From the NCBI GenBank assembly GCA_030762175.1, contig CM060831.1:68803501-68867500 (forward strand): a DNA stretch of 64,000 bases, in the 5' to 3' direction. This stretch comes from Metallyticus violacea (lineage: Eukaryota; Arthropoda; Insecta; Mantodea; Metallyticidae). Below, piece after piece: positions 47,732 to 58,990 of this stretch. Positions within the stretch are counted from its first letter, which is position 1; every line of letters starts with the position of its first letter. The position numbers and the translations under genes are program-made. The notes beneath the pieces were generated by a model. It searched no databases. It saw only the letters and a program-made list of their open reading frames with translations, and was not told the origin of the DNA.

Positions 47732-48406
47732 TTATAACATCTATTTTTAGTAATAGCAGCATTGATATATCTTTTCTTAAATAAAAACATTGTTGAAGAT
47801 GCGCTAAGAAAGTTGTTAATAACGTAAATGAAGACTGAAACATGTAATACTAAGATGAAAAAAGAGAGAAGTGATAGATTTCCTGGTAAATTGATTGGAA
47901 AAAGCGGACATGTTGAATGGCAGGTTAAATCACCTGATCGCGACCTCTTGTATTTCTTCCTATAGAAGTATTTGCATCTCATAGTATTGTGATAAAGATG
48001 TAAGTCTAAAAGGAAATTTCGCGGTGAGATGGAACTCAGTAGTGCCGACAAAAAACAATATAAGTTTTTGTTATAGACTGGGACATTGTTTGGTGGTGAA
48101 TGGTTCATATTTTGAACATTTGTTGTAATGTAAATGTTCTGTGAAAACGTTTATTTTCATTTTCGTGTTTTAGGAATTTTATTCTTACAGCTTTCGTTCA
48201 TAGCACTTTGGTAAACCTAAGCTATATAACCTTCTCACACTTATATAACGCCCTGTAGAACGTAAAAAAATAATGCACTGTGAATTTTTTCTGTTGATAC
48301 TTCAAGGCTATAAGCTTTAACATTATTATTTAGAACCTGGTCATCTGTTGAGAAAAATATGACTTTTTTTAATGTTTAAATTACAACCAGTAATGATGGT
48401 AGGTTA
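47732..48406. other. No recognisable gene
   Basis: A 138-codon minus-strand frame (47692-48108) begins upstream of the IS630 element's right end and runs into it. It has hydrophobic and Ser-rich segments but no motif I know. I regard it as chance. Confidence 0.45.
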
Positions 48407-48730
48407 CAGTGAGGCTCATTAAAACACAGACGATTCAAGTCGGCCGCTTAATGGCGCAGACTATCGTCCCCCACCCTTCACCATTGCCCAGTAACAGATG
48501 AATTGACTAGCATAATAATAGTAGTTGCTTAATAACAACATGTAAATTATGTATCGTACTAAAAGGGGCAAAAGTTTCTGCACCTTTTGTAAGCGTGAGT
48601 AGAGGTATTTGTAAATATCCAAATTTTAAGAAGGTCAAATGTGGCGCCAGATGCCAATCGGCTATTATGGAGAGGGTTGTGCCGATGGGTTGCCGACTTG
48701 CGAATGGGCGGTTTTAAATGCGCCTCACTG
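48407..48730. mobile_element. 324-bp MITE with TA duplication
   Basis: The left end is CAGTGAGGCTCATTAAAAC and the inverted right end is CAGTGAGGCGCATTTAAAAC. Both are bounded by TA (48405-48406 and 48731-48732). The inner AAGTCGGC word occurs in both arms as well. No coding capacity. End sequence and TA choice suggest a Tc1/mariner-type MITE, but the parent family is unknown to me and not present in the window. Confidence 0.82.
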
Positions 48731-48732
48731 TA

Positions 48733-49820
48733 TTTGCTGTTCCCAAATGTGTATATTTCTTTCTTATATAGTTTAATTGTTTGATCATTGTATTAAATCC
48801 CTTTCAAAAACTTGCTTGGAAAATATTTAGCTCATGGGGCAGATTCATTGGGAAGAATTTTTAATGCTACAGCCAGTGAGAGAGCATTGACATGGCGTGA
48901 CATGACAGTTAACACTCTCTTATATCCACGTTTTCTAAACACGAACCGTTTCACAGGCTGCTGTCTCGGTCATGCAATATGCTATTCTCAACAGTGTTAG
49001 TAAACACAGGTTCTGTATCTGCGGTCTGAAAAAAAAAAAAGCGGACACTTGCAAGGCGGCCTTGCTCCGTCTGGGGTCGCAGACAGAACACCTCTCACAA
49101 CTGTTTCTCCCTGCTTGCGTTTGATTTGCTTTTATTGTTGCAAGTACATTCATACTTAAAGTTGGGTTGCCAAGGTAGTCTACTTATTGCAGGTATAAAT
49201 TATTTGACGAGGAAACACAGCTCTACGAAAACAAAATCTCACCTACGAGGACAGGCCTTGATGGTCATTTTTCCTGCTACTAAGATTACTCGTCCACCTG
49301 CTTTTACGTTACGAGGATACTGATATGCTTGAGATCAAGTGTATCAGAGTTCGCACAGGAATAGAACGTGAAATGGATTCTCTTTTAGTGCTGTTTAGTG
49401 CTAAAAGATCAGTTGCGGAAATTATTTATGCATTTATTTGTTCTTAAATCTTAATAATAAGAGAAATAAGAATTAATTATAGTTTCTGCTTCATCTTTGA
49501 TGTACGAAAGTAACAGTGACAACGCTAGAGAAATTCCAGGTATCTCGTGGTAGTGTGTTACTGTTTAGACGAAAGCGATAACACTAAATACTCGGAAATA
49601 GGTGAGATGGTGCGCGGTTCTAAGGTTTGGAAAGTTTAATAGTAAAGTGTGTAACAAGCAACACTGAAAGAGATTGCAGAGACGTGACAGCGTTGTTTTC
49701 CTAAACAACTCTGATACATCGAATTCATCACGCATATGATATCAATGTAATATAAATCAACAGCAGGATGATTGTAATCTCAGTTCCAGGCTTGCCCCGT
49801 ATTATACAGATTTCTTTATA
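48733..49820. other. No recognisable gene
   Basis: Unique-looking DNA with a poly(A) run at 49029-49040 and frames under 75 codons. Confidence 0.4.
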
Positions 49821-49821
49821 C

Positions 49822-50665
49822 CGGGTGTCCCTGAATTCAACCGACAAAACATGAGAAATTATAGAGTGGAAACACACAAATACTTTGAGTTAGGGAACTT
49901 AAGGTCTACAAGTTCAAAATTCCGGTAATAGCCTAAAACAGCTAAGTGTCTGCAGGCCACTGACTCAATGATAACATACTATGCTAGCGATTAAGTTTAC
50001 TGCAGTGTGTAAAATACTATCATTGGTAACAAATGCGCAGACTAAAAAACATAATTTGAAAGAAACTTTAATTTGTATTGGGAGATGGGAGGGGCAATGT
50101 AGATCACTATAAAAAATGTTCGAAAAACATTCTAAGTATCTCTTCTTCAAAAGCAGAAGGGTGGCGCGTTCTTCCTGAATAAGAAGCGTTTCAGCAATTC
50201 AAAACGAATCGTTAATGATAATGCATCGCCAATATATGAATTAGATAAGACAATAGACAGTGGAGTACACATAACCTGAATTATTTTCCTTGAGGTTCAA
50301 TGAACCAGGCGACTGTGTTGAATTCATTGGCCCTGGCCAGGTGCAGGTGCTCCATCGCACTGCAATTCAATATCTTATCGCACTGGAACCACATTACCTG
50401 ATGTAATTACAGAGCAACATCTACCGGAAGTGAAGTGTTCTAAGAATCGCAGGTACACGTATCCGGTTAATCATGGAGGTAGTAAGTAGTAGGGCAGCAA
50501 GAATGCCATCCATAATTTCAACCCAGAAATTTGTTGGTAGTTTTAAACTCGAATAGATTTTGGATTTTCCACTGCCCAAATTCATTTGTCCACAATGCTA
50601 AGTTGAAATCTTGCCTGATGAACAAAGTGTAATTGTGCAGGAAAATCATCTGATCCCAATGATTC
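49822..50665 (-). pseudogene. IS630-type transposase relic, 3' half
   Basis: An end-like word CCGGGTGTCCCTGAATTCAA at 49821 is typical of IS630/mariner terminal repeats in insects. On the minus strand the reading across frames gives ENPKSIRVQNYQQISGLKLW, then LTGYVYLRFLEH, SVITSGNVVPV and CDGAPAP. This resembles the middle of the catalytic domain (NPH-x-VHE, KV-x-VW, TLTGD-YL-FLE, then QQDGAPAH). The second catalytic Asp is visible in CDGAPAP; the first motif is not certain. The part beyond DGAPAH towards the terminus is unreadable and no second terminal repeat was found. Confidence 0.62.
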
Positions 50666-50839
50666 TGTCATTCAAAAACATCTTCGGATGATGCTGCTGT
50701 TATCTTTCTTTCAGCTCCTGAAATATGTGCATTTTTGTTAAAAGTTGCTGGTCCTCGCAGTAGATGTAAAGATGCTGTGACGAGGCTAATGTGTTGATTT
50801 AACCCGCCATTTTCACTAGACCTCAAGCAGTACCATAAA

Positions 50840-51780
50840 TATATTACATGTCTATCAACTCTGTACCCATAAGCACAGGTGTTGGAAGTGTCTTTGTTGT
50901 TAATGGAGGTATTTTTACTTTTGGTCTTGGCTCTGCGACATTTATTTTAATGGCGGAACTTTAGGCTAGTTATCGGGCGGTTTTATGTGTTTCTGTACAG
51001 CGGCGGGTTATTTGTTCTGATTCCCTGAGTGTCATTTTGTCTTTCCGCAACCTGTACAGCTATCATCCTCTTGTACAGAAGACCCAGGACGCAGTGTTTA
51101 CGTCATTGTGTCATGTGTGTCAGCGTAACACTGCAATGGGTTCCTGGTCATGTGGGATTTCAAGACAATGAGGCTGCAGGTGTCTCAGCGAAACCCGCCC
51201 TTTTTAAGACCCTGCTGATTGTGGGGATTTTAAGCATTCTTTACGTAGAGGCGTTCTCTCGCGCTGGAGCGAGGAATGGAATTTTCTCTATGACAATAAG
51301 CTTTGAGAATGTAAATCAGCCCCTTGTAATTGGTCACCTTCTTCTCGCGCAGTTTGTTGCGAAGAAGTAATTTTAACGCGTTTACTGATTGGAGTTTGTT
51401 CTCCTCTATTGAGGAAGTACTTGCAGATGGCGTGGTTGCTGGTGCTCCGTTTTATCCTTGTTTGTGGTTTTTGGGGCAAGGTATGATTTTGTATCATTTT
51501 ATATATGACGTCTTTCTTTTAGATCATTTTAAGACTGTTATATTTCCAGCTATTGCTGATGTATTTTATTATCAATCTTTTGTTCATTTTTGACCTTTTT
51601 GCCCTTGTTATTTGTTATTGATCTTTTTTATTCTTATTGGCCATCGTGCTAATGCTCTTTTTTCTCTACACAGAAATCTATTGCTCCTATGTGTTTTCAT
51701 AATGACATAGTTTTAGTGTGTTTAGGCGCTAATGATCTTAGCAATTTTGCGCCCTTTAAACAATAGTCATCATGTAAGCA
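50840..51780 (+). pseudogene. LINE fragment with RNase H domain (I/R1-like)
   Basis: Plus-strand reading across frames: STGVGSVFVVNG, FTFGLGSATFILMAEL (catalytic Glu region), RVICSDSLSVILSFRNLYSY (catalytic Asp region), HPLVQKTQDAVF, VTLQWVPGHVGFQDNEAAG, SRWSEEWNFLYDNKL and CEEVILTRLLIG. This is the RNase H domain followed by the C-terminal block of LINE ORF2 proteins. The 3' part, with CGCTAATGATCTTAGCAATTTTGCGCC and a CATCATG end near 51773, fits the terminal sequence of such LINEs. The reverse transcriptase is absent; stops and frameshifts are present. Clade is uncertain because RNase H occurs in several LINE groups. Confidence 0.75.
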
Positions 51781-51784
51781 TAAA

Positions 51785-52074
51785 GTGATAAATGTTTCAT
51801 AAGCCTGGGCTTTGCAATAGTTCACTAAACAGTTTCTTAGACTAACATACTGCACGTTAGGTTTGTTCAGAAGCATCTCTACGAACTTTCAAAATACTTG
51901 ACGCTGGATATTTAATAACTTTAATGCCGCCTAAAAGGGCTAGCGAACGCCGAGTCAAACTAGAGGTTTGCAACCCACATCGCTTCATTTCTAAGTTGAG
52001 GACAGCAATCCACTGTAGTCATAACATAATGCATTGATCGATAATGCACTATGATCCTACATTGCTGTGTCATC
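51785..52074. other. No recognisable feature
   Basis: Unique-looking DNA between a LINE relic and a SINE. Confidence 0.4.
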
Positions 52075-52355
52075 GGTCCTGGTGGTGTAATGATAACCAT
52101 ACTTGCCTTCTAAACCTAAGATCGAGGGTTCGAACCCGGCTAGGATGGATTTATTCGGACGTAAAAATCTTCCCTCGGGAGGGAAGTAAAGCAGTGGGTC
52201 CCGTGTCGTACATTTACGGCACGAAAAAGTACCTCAAGCCTGAAAAAAAGAGCCCTCTGAGCAAAATTTATTGGCCGTTTCATGCCCTGAATTGAATGAG
52301 ATGCTGATGACCTGAGATATTAAAGAGCTTCCGTAAATAAATCAATTACTATAAA
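52075..52355 (+). mobile_element. SINE family 1
   Basis: The head GGTCCTGGTGGTGTAATGATA and B box GGTTCGAACCC are kept. The TCCTAAGTATGGCTTCCTTC part is deleted to TCTTCCCTCGG. The rest of the body and the GATATTAAAGAGCTTCC, AAATAAATCAAT, poly(A) end are present. Confidence 0.92.
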
Positions 52356-52710
52356 AAAAACATGGCTGTGCTTTGCGGGCATAGTATAACTCGGATTCAG
52401 CTCGCATGGCCACCACAGCCGTGTAACACTTTAACAATGCTTCAGGCTTATATTTTCTATATGAGCGTACTCGTATAAATCACATAACACATTTCTGAAC
52501 GTTATTTAATGAGTACATTGTATTGTTGTTCAAATTTGGGTAATATTAAAATAATAGGTCATTTTTAAAATATTTTGGTCTTCAAAATCCGCTCCCTGAT
52601 TATCACTGGTCAGTAGTAAGATGAAAGATCTTGGTGTATTTGCACAGCTACTTGCTGGGTCAAATTATATATAGGTTCAATACCAAGAATATCCAGATTA
52701 CGTTGTTTGG

Positions 52711-53230
52711 TTGAAATGAATGAATTATGGTCAAATGTATTTAATTAGATTGAGGCGTGTTTTATTAGGTTACATGTATATAATTAGGCTGGCATATATT
52801 TAATTACTTTGGCATATATTTTATTAGATTGAAATGCGTTGAATTAGGTTAAAATGTATTAAATTATGTTGAAATGTATCTAATTAGATTGACGCGATTT
52901 TAATTAAATTGACATATATTTAATTAGATTCACATTTGAAATGTATTTGTTTAGATCTAAATTTAATTAGGTTGACTTGTATTTAACTAGTTTTGTATAT
53001 ATTCAGTTAGTCTGAAATTTATCAAATTAGGTTTAAATATATTAATTTAGTTTTATTAGGTTGAAATAAGTTTAATACAGTGAAATGTATTTAATTATGT
53101 ACACATGTATATTATTAGGCTGATATTTATTTAATTAGGTGCAAATGTATTTCAATAGGTTGGAATGTATTTAATTTGGTTGACAACTGATAAATTGCTG
53201 AAAGAGATTGATATTTATTTCATTAGGTTA
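52711..53230 (+). repeat. Degenerate ~20-bp minisatellite
   Basis: About 25 diverged copies of a unit close to TGAAATGTATTTAATTAGGT follow one another. Variants include GACATATATTTAATTAGAT and AAATGTATTAAATTATGT. Length varies by one or two bases and a few units are expanded or cut. One more unit lies beyond a transposase fragment at 53298-53320. The array has no coding capacity. Confidence 0.85.
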
Positions 53231-53295
53231 ATCAGAAGCAGTAGTGAAGGCTGCAGAGGCGCTTCTGAAGGACCTGTAAAAGAACGGTTTCAGCA
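53231..53295 (+). pseudogene. mariner transposase fragment, plus strand
   Basis: The frame SEAVVKAAEALLKDL, stop, KNGFSKL corresponds to the last third of a mariner-type transposase. It shares the words TCAGAAGCA, GTGAA and GAGGCG-TTCTGA-GGAC at the nucleotide level with the inverted fragment at 53370-53695. It is embedded in the minisatellite with one array unit beyond it. Confidence 0.6.
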
Positions 53296-53369
53296 AGCTG
53301 AAATGTATTTATATAGGTTGAATGTGTAATTGTATATTAAGGATATTTCAGAACAAGTTAATTATAGAG

Positions 53370-53695
53370 CTGTTCAATAAAGAATGAACATATTGTGTTT
53401 TGACAACATACCTTAAAATATTCTCATAATTTTAATTATTTTTCTCAACGTTTCTGCTGATCTTCATAAACGTGTGGGAAACCACGTCCATCAGAATCGC
53501 CTCCATAGTTTTCACCAGTGCTTCTGATGGAAACTCCCTCCTCCGTGAAGGTGGGGAAAAGGAAAAGTCACACGGGGTTATGTATGGACTATAGGGAGGG
53601 TGAGGGACATGCTTCACATTGATTTGTGTGAGATATTCAACATTTGTGATTTGCGGCCGTGCATAATCATAGTGCGGCATCCAGCACGGAAATGT
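53370..53695 (-). pseudogene. mariner-type transposase C-terminal relic
   Basis: The minus-strand frame runs open for 82 codons: MPHYDYARPQI (from HDNARPH), VKHVPHPPYSPYITPCDFSF (third catalytic Asp in PCDF intact; SPD has become SPY), REFPSEALVKTMEAILMDVV. The element's end may be near 53370, where AGCTGTTCAATAAAGAATGA resembles a mariner-like terminus. The 5' part is missing beyond 53695, where SINE family 2 follows after about 120 bp. Confidence 0.72.
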
Positions 53696-53816
53696 GGCCT
53701 TGCCGAGTTTTAAGATACCTCTGTATTATTTTCCAATTATAATTTATATGCTAGTAAACAATACCTTGAATATCGATAAATGAGATTATCTTAACTTTCC
53801 AGCAGAAGCAAGCACA

Positions 53817-54400
53817 CCGCCATGGGTGGCCGAGGTCGTTAAGGCGCGGACTCGTGAGTGGGAGGTCTGGAGTTCGAATCCCGCCAGAACCGTCCTCCCT
53901 GACTGAGGTTTTTTCCACGTTTTCCTCAGCCCTCATAAATGCCAAATGTCGGGGAGGTCCCTAAACTTAGTTGTTGATTTGTTTTATTTAAGGACACTCT
54001 TTAACATCTCAGGTCATCAGCGTCCCATTCAAATCAGGGCGTGAAACGGCCGACAAATTTTGCTCAGAGGCCTCTTTTTTCAGGCTTTAGGTTCTTTTTC
54101 GTGCCGTAAATGTACGACACGGGACGGCTTTACTTCCCTTCCGAAGTAAGACTTAGGATTTTTACGCTCCGAAAAAATCCATCGATCCTGTCCAGGTTTG
54201 AACCCCCGATCTTGGGTTTAGAAGGCAAGTATGGTTACCACTACACCACCAAGATCACACCCTAAACTTAGGCCTGGAACGTTTCCTTCTTTAAAAATAA
54301 TCCTTTTCCAATATATGATTTTATGTATCATCAGCGTTCACCGCCTGTGGTGCCACAGTAGTAAAAACGGGCGTTAAACACCATTCAAAAAAAAAAAAAA
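53817..54400 (+). mobile_element. SINE family 2, interrupted by SINE family 1
   Basis: Head CCGCCATGGGTGGCCGAGG, GTCGTTAAGGCGCGGACTCG and B box GTTCGAATCCCG are near consensus. The first part ends at CCCTAAACTTAG, and after the inserted SINE the copy resumes CCCTAAACTTAGGCCTGGAA and ends AAACGGGCGTTAAACACCAT with poly(A). This is the best copy of the family apart from the interruption. Confidence 0.94.
53971..54259 (-). mobile_element. SINE family 1, nested in SINE family 2
   Basis: Complete minus-strand copy. A perfect 12-bp duplication CCCTAAACTTAG flanks it (53959-53970 and 54260-54271), made of SINE family 2 sequence. The head (sense GATCTTGGTGGTGTAGTGG) shows a few substitutions. Confidence 0.96.
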
Positions 54401-54404
54401 AAAT

Positions 54405-57400
54405 TAAGCACTTTTGCTATGTGTGTGTGTGTGAGACCAAATAGAGCTTTGCTGTTAGCTCTTAGGATAGAAATGATGTAGAAGTATTTACCAAACTCTG
54501 CAACTACCTGTAATATCATCTTCAGTGGCATGCAAATCTGTACGCGAACGTTCTTTTTGGGGGGCGGAGGAATCAAGCAATTTTGAAACCCGCTATGTAC
54601 AGACTCTTCTCGTGTAAATTTTCAGTTACCATATTTGGTTGGCACCCAGTGAAATGGTCACAGTTTCTGAAAGTGTTCCTAATTTTATTCGATGATCCTC
54701 TCTCACAATTGACAGCAGCGGTGCTCGTGTTTTCTTCCGTTAGAGCACAAACTGTATTCCCGAATTAGTTGTCACAAACGCTACCGCTAGACCAGAGGCG
54801 GTAATATAGATTTTATTAACGTTTTGACACAATAAAGATTGTCTATAATCCTAGTAGACAAAATATTTGCATTTTACATTTGACGAAAGACCTGGCAATT
54901 AATTATATTAATTAATACTGGTATGCATCAAGGATATCCTTTAATCAACGCTCACATGGGAGTTCCAGCCAAAAACGTATGTAAATGTATGTGTGTAGGT
55001 TTTTTTTATAAACTGTTTGGGTTTTTATATGCCTTAAGTTATTTTATAATATATTTGGATTTTATGTGTCTTTTAGTCTTGTCATCGTGGTGAATGAATT
55101 TTAGAAAGATGTTGCTTTTTAAACAGCCTATGCTAAAAGTACAATTCTTAATAAATGGCGATTGTGTTAGAAATTAAATATTATATGTATCCACTGTTAA
55201 AACAGATTGCTGTCAATTTTTTCAAACAACTGACAAACGATGCCATGACCTTTAAAACGACTGTCTTTTGTTAATAGATATAAAAACGAACCTTCTTTGC
55301 GAAATGATTGTGTTGCAGTTGCTACAATTTCTTTCAGAATTTCCTCGTGTTGAAGCACTTCAACTGTCCTAAGAGTGTACAGCATTATTGACAGGTTACT
55401 GGTACTGGGATATGAAACAGCATCATTTAAAATAGTGGGAAGGAATTCTCTTGTTTTGTAATTTAATTTTCATAGAAGGTATTATCACTGTATAAGATGT
55501 GTTTTTATTTTTTGTAAAATTGGCTCATAACCTTTTCACAGCATAGGAGGGACAACTTACTTCGGCACTTTTGATATTTTTGCTTCTAAAATCCGCCCCG
55601 AATTGAGTTTACTTCTCAGTAAATCTATCAGATGTCGCTACTATCGCCAAATATCACGTGTGATTAATGAACAGCTTTTAAACATACGAACCAAGAGTCA
55701 TTCATTAAAGCGTTAATTTTAATGGTTTTTTTTAAAGTAGACGTGTTTTTCATTGACATGAAATGTAATTAGGTAGAACACCACTATAATTAAGGTAGGT
55801 AAATCGTGTTTTATTACTTTGATTTTTAGTTTCGCTTACTTATTGATGGTTTGTGAATGATATTGAAATGTTTATGGTTTATTATTATTACTTTTTTTCC
55901 AAATTCGCACTTTATGTTAGGCCAAGAAAATGCGAACTTTCTGTATTTTGCTGGAATACATAAAAGTTAAGTTAGGGAGCTGGCAAGGTAGCTTTGTTTT
56001 ATGATTACCGCAAATGACTGAATTCTAAAAACTGTGCATTGTGTTTTCCGCACTTTACAGCAGCTTTACCATATGATAATTGAAGTAGGAAAAAGAAAGA
56101 GAACGTAAGTGGTGTTAAGCAAAATTAGTACAAAATAAACCATTATCCAAGAGCAAATTTCACTATAAAATGCCACCTTAAATTGTTAATATTTCTGTAT
56201 TAATTACCTTACCACATAAGAAGATTTAAAATAAGCTACAATAAATAATGAATAAAACATTAACGCATTTGATACTAGAGTATTAGTGTCAGTATTAATT
56301 ATTATTATTCGGTGGAACACTTTTCATTGTTTCTAAGAATTTGCAGTAGGTAAAAAGCACAATTTTGTCATTTGGTTAGATTTATTCAGAGGAATTTGAA
56401 CCAGCATTAATACTGTATTATTGTCCTAACCTACCATAAAATTATGTGCTGGCTTTAATTCACAAGAGCAGGTGGTGCTCACATATTAGCTAACCGCCAC
56501 CAAACCGGTAACTTAAACTTAACCTCAGTAGTAAACATTTCGGAATACTTACATTCGGCAATACTTATTATTAGGGTTTCAATAGTATATTGCTTAATCA
56601 ATGCTCTCGGTCTGTATTCAATTATGCTATCTCTTTATTTATGCAGAGCCATCTGGAGGAGAACATAGTAAACACAATTTCTGAAATGTGACTCAGAATT
56701 CGAACTCCCGAAATACCTAAACTGTCCCTATTGTATATACTATGATTGTACAAAAAAATTGAAAAACGAGTGCATGGCCTAGTATACTATTAAAAATGGT
56801 TTGAAGTAGAAAATTAAATAATTTTGGCCAGTAACAAATTCAATAACGTCTAAAATATATTGTATGATACACATATATCGTAATAAACTATTCATTAATA
56901 TTGTTTTCGGGGAAAACAAGAAGTGGAAGGGGATCTACAGAAGAACCTGCTGAAAATAGCAGAAGAAGTACATAAATAAATAATTAAGACTACATATGAA
57001 AAGTCATCTTGTAAAAAAAGAATATAAACAAAAACAAATCATAAAAATTGGGGTTAAAACGGCACAAATTAAAAGAGGAAGGAAAAATTCAAGTTAATAT
57101 AAACGTAAATCAGCTGCGATAAATGGCGTCATCTAAAGTTTGTTATAATTTTGTTAATATGGTACGTAGTATTACACATGCTTTACAATACTCTTGAACT
57201 ACCATATTACTAGGGACAGAATTTTAATGCAACTGCATATTTCTCCTCTGCTGCCAGAAAGTCTGTTCCCTTGGTTTGTGAATTTATTACTAAATTTTCA
57301 AAAATTGAAGCAACATTTTACGTAGAATATAATGCATATTTTGCCAGTTTTTTCTTAATAAGCATAATATTTCAGCAGTTTTCAAATTATGCTGCACATT

Positions 57401-57913
57401 TGCTTGTTTTACGTGTATATTTTATAAGTATATTTTCGTTTTATTAATTTTACCTTCATATTTGATTTACAAATACGATGTTTCCTAATATTATGTGCCA
57501 TCGAGTCAGTCTTGAAACTTGGTAACACTGATTGTAGTTCACACGCAACACAACCAATTAGTCACACGTCACATCGGTGAATCCCTGCCTATCTAATCGT
57601 AGCTATTCCCTCATGGTATGAAGGTGGCTGTTAAGGAATTCTCGGAATTGAATTCAAGCGTGGCGGCTATATTTAAACATAATTAAAATTTTGTTTAAAT
57701 TTTATTGTTTAGTGTCTCTTAAGATTTATAAAAATGTAACCAAATAATTTACACAAAGGAAAGGATTTCATAATACTCAACCATTCAATGTTTTAGAAAT
57801 GCAATTCCGAAAATATTCCTACAGGTTCGCAATTGTTCTCCAGTTGAAACTTCAGATCGTGCAAATCTGCGGTGTGATGCTGGTATAAGGTGAAGGACTT
57901 GTTTTCGTGTAAG
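54405..57913. other. No recognisable gene
   Basis: A short TG run lies at 54421-54432. The remainder is AT-rich DNA with only short frames and no motif identified. Confidence 0.45.
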
Positions 57914-58990
57914 CATGCCAAAAGTAAAAGTGGGGTCAAGACAGCTAATCAATGCGAGTTAACCCTAATTTTATATTGCAGAGCGTGTGAGAAAACAGTT
58001 AGTTGTGACAAGTGTTTTCTAGTGCTTCAGCGTTTGAATACTAATAAACAGAAGGATAATATTAAACTTAAATCCTCTAAAAGTATCCCTGCACAAAATT
58101 GTTAGGTGAATTTTTGAACAATAATCTTCACAGTTCTCTTTTGATATGTGCGAAGTATTTTTAGAGGCAGATATTCCATTGTGGAAACTCACCAATTTCA
58201 CTCTCCGAAATTTCATTGAGCAGTATATTAAGTGTAAAGTGCTGGACTAATCTGCTTTTCATGAAAATAATGTTAAAGGCATCAGAAAACAGATCTGAAA
58301 TAATTTTGTGTGGATGTCAATCGACGAAATCCAAAACAGTAAGGATAGTTTATTGCAAACTTTACAGTTGGATGTCTCCATAAAAATAAACCAACCACCC
58401 TGCGATAGAACAATTTAAAGCTATAAATAGCTTTTCTGTTCACAAAGATTTTGTCCACTGTATGGTGGTATTCAGCACGAAGGTGTATAGGCTGGCAATG
58501 ATCTTAAAGTTATATTTCTAAATGACACATTTTACTTGTCTGCCCTATGGGTTACATCGAGTTGCAGAAATAATTCGTGAAAATTTCCCGCTTGTAGATA
58601 AAGTGATATTTTCTTTAAATTTGTTAAGGTGCCCTTGTAAATGAGTATTTCAAATAACATCACCGAATGTTACACTTCCACTTTTAACTCGCTGGGGAAT
58701 AATATTATGTGCAGCTCTATTTTACACCGAACATTTGGAATGTAGTGAATACATTTGATCCAAATTATTCTTCATCAGTTAAAATTACTAAAGATGTATT
58801 AAAAATAGAACTTAAACTTTCTTACATATCTATGCTATTGTTTCTTTGGAAACCAACAGTAATACTTTATGCCAGTCGTTAATGTACTTAAACAGGTGTC
58901 TCCAAATTAAATTCAGTACCTGGAAGTGTTGACAATGTAGTGAAGGAAAAGTACATAGTATTCTTTCAAAAACCAGGGAAACATTGCCTA
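57914..58990 (+). pseudogene. CGGBP1-like / hAT transposase pseudogene
   Basis: Starts at ATGCCAAAAGTAAAAG, then a frame change. LYCRACEKTVSCDKCFLVLQ and RLNTNKQ form a BED-type zinc-finger remnant: both Cys remain but the two His are replaced by Arg and Gln. Next come LEADIPLWKLTNFTLRNFIE, VWMSIDEIQ (the IDET-type hAT motif), MTHFTCLPYGLHRVAEIIRE, NFPLVDKVI, LTRWGI and a weakly kept VKEKYIVFFQKPG. Order and spacing match the arthropod family of CGGBP1-like proteins, which derive from hAT transposases. About ten stops or frame changes exclude a functional product. Total span is near the expected gene length, so it is decayed rather than truncated. Confidence 0.82.

Noticed and set aside
47692..48108. 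138-codon minus-strand frame
   Set aside because: It overlaps the right end of the IS630 element and has no recognisable domain; chance is likelier.
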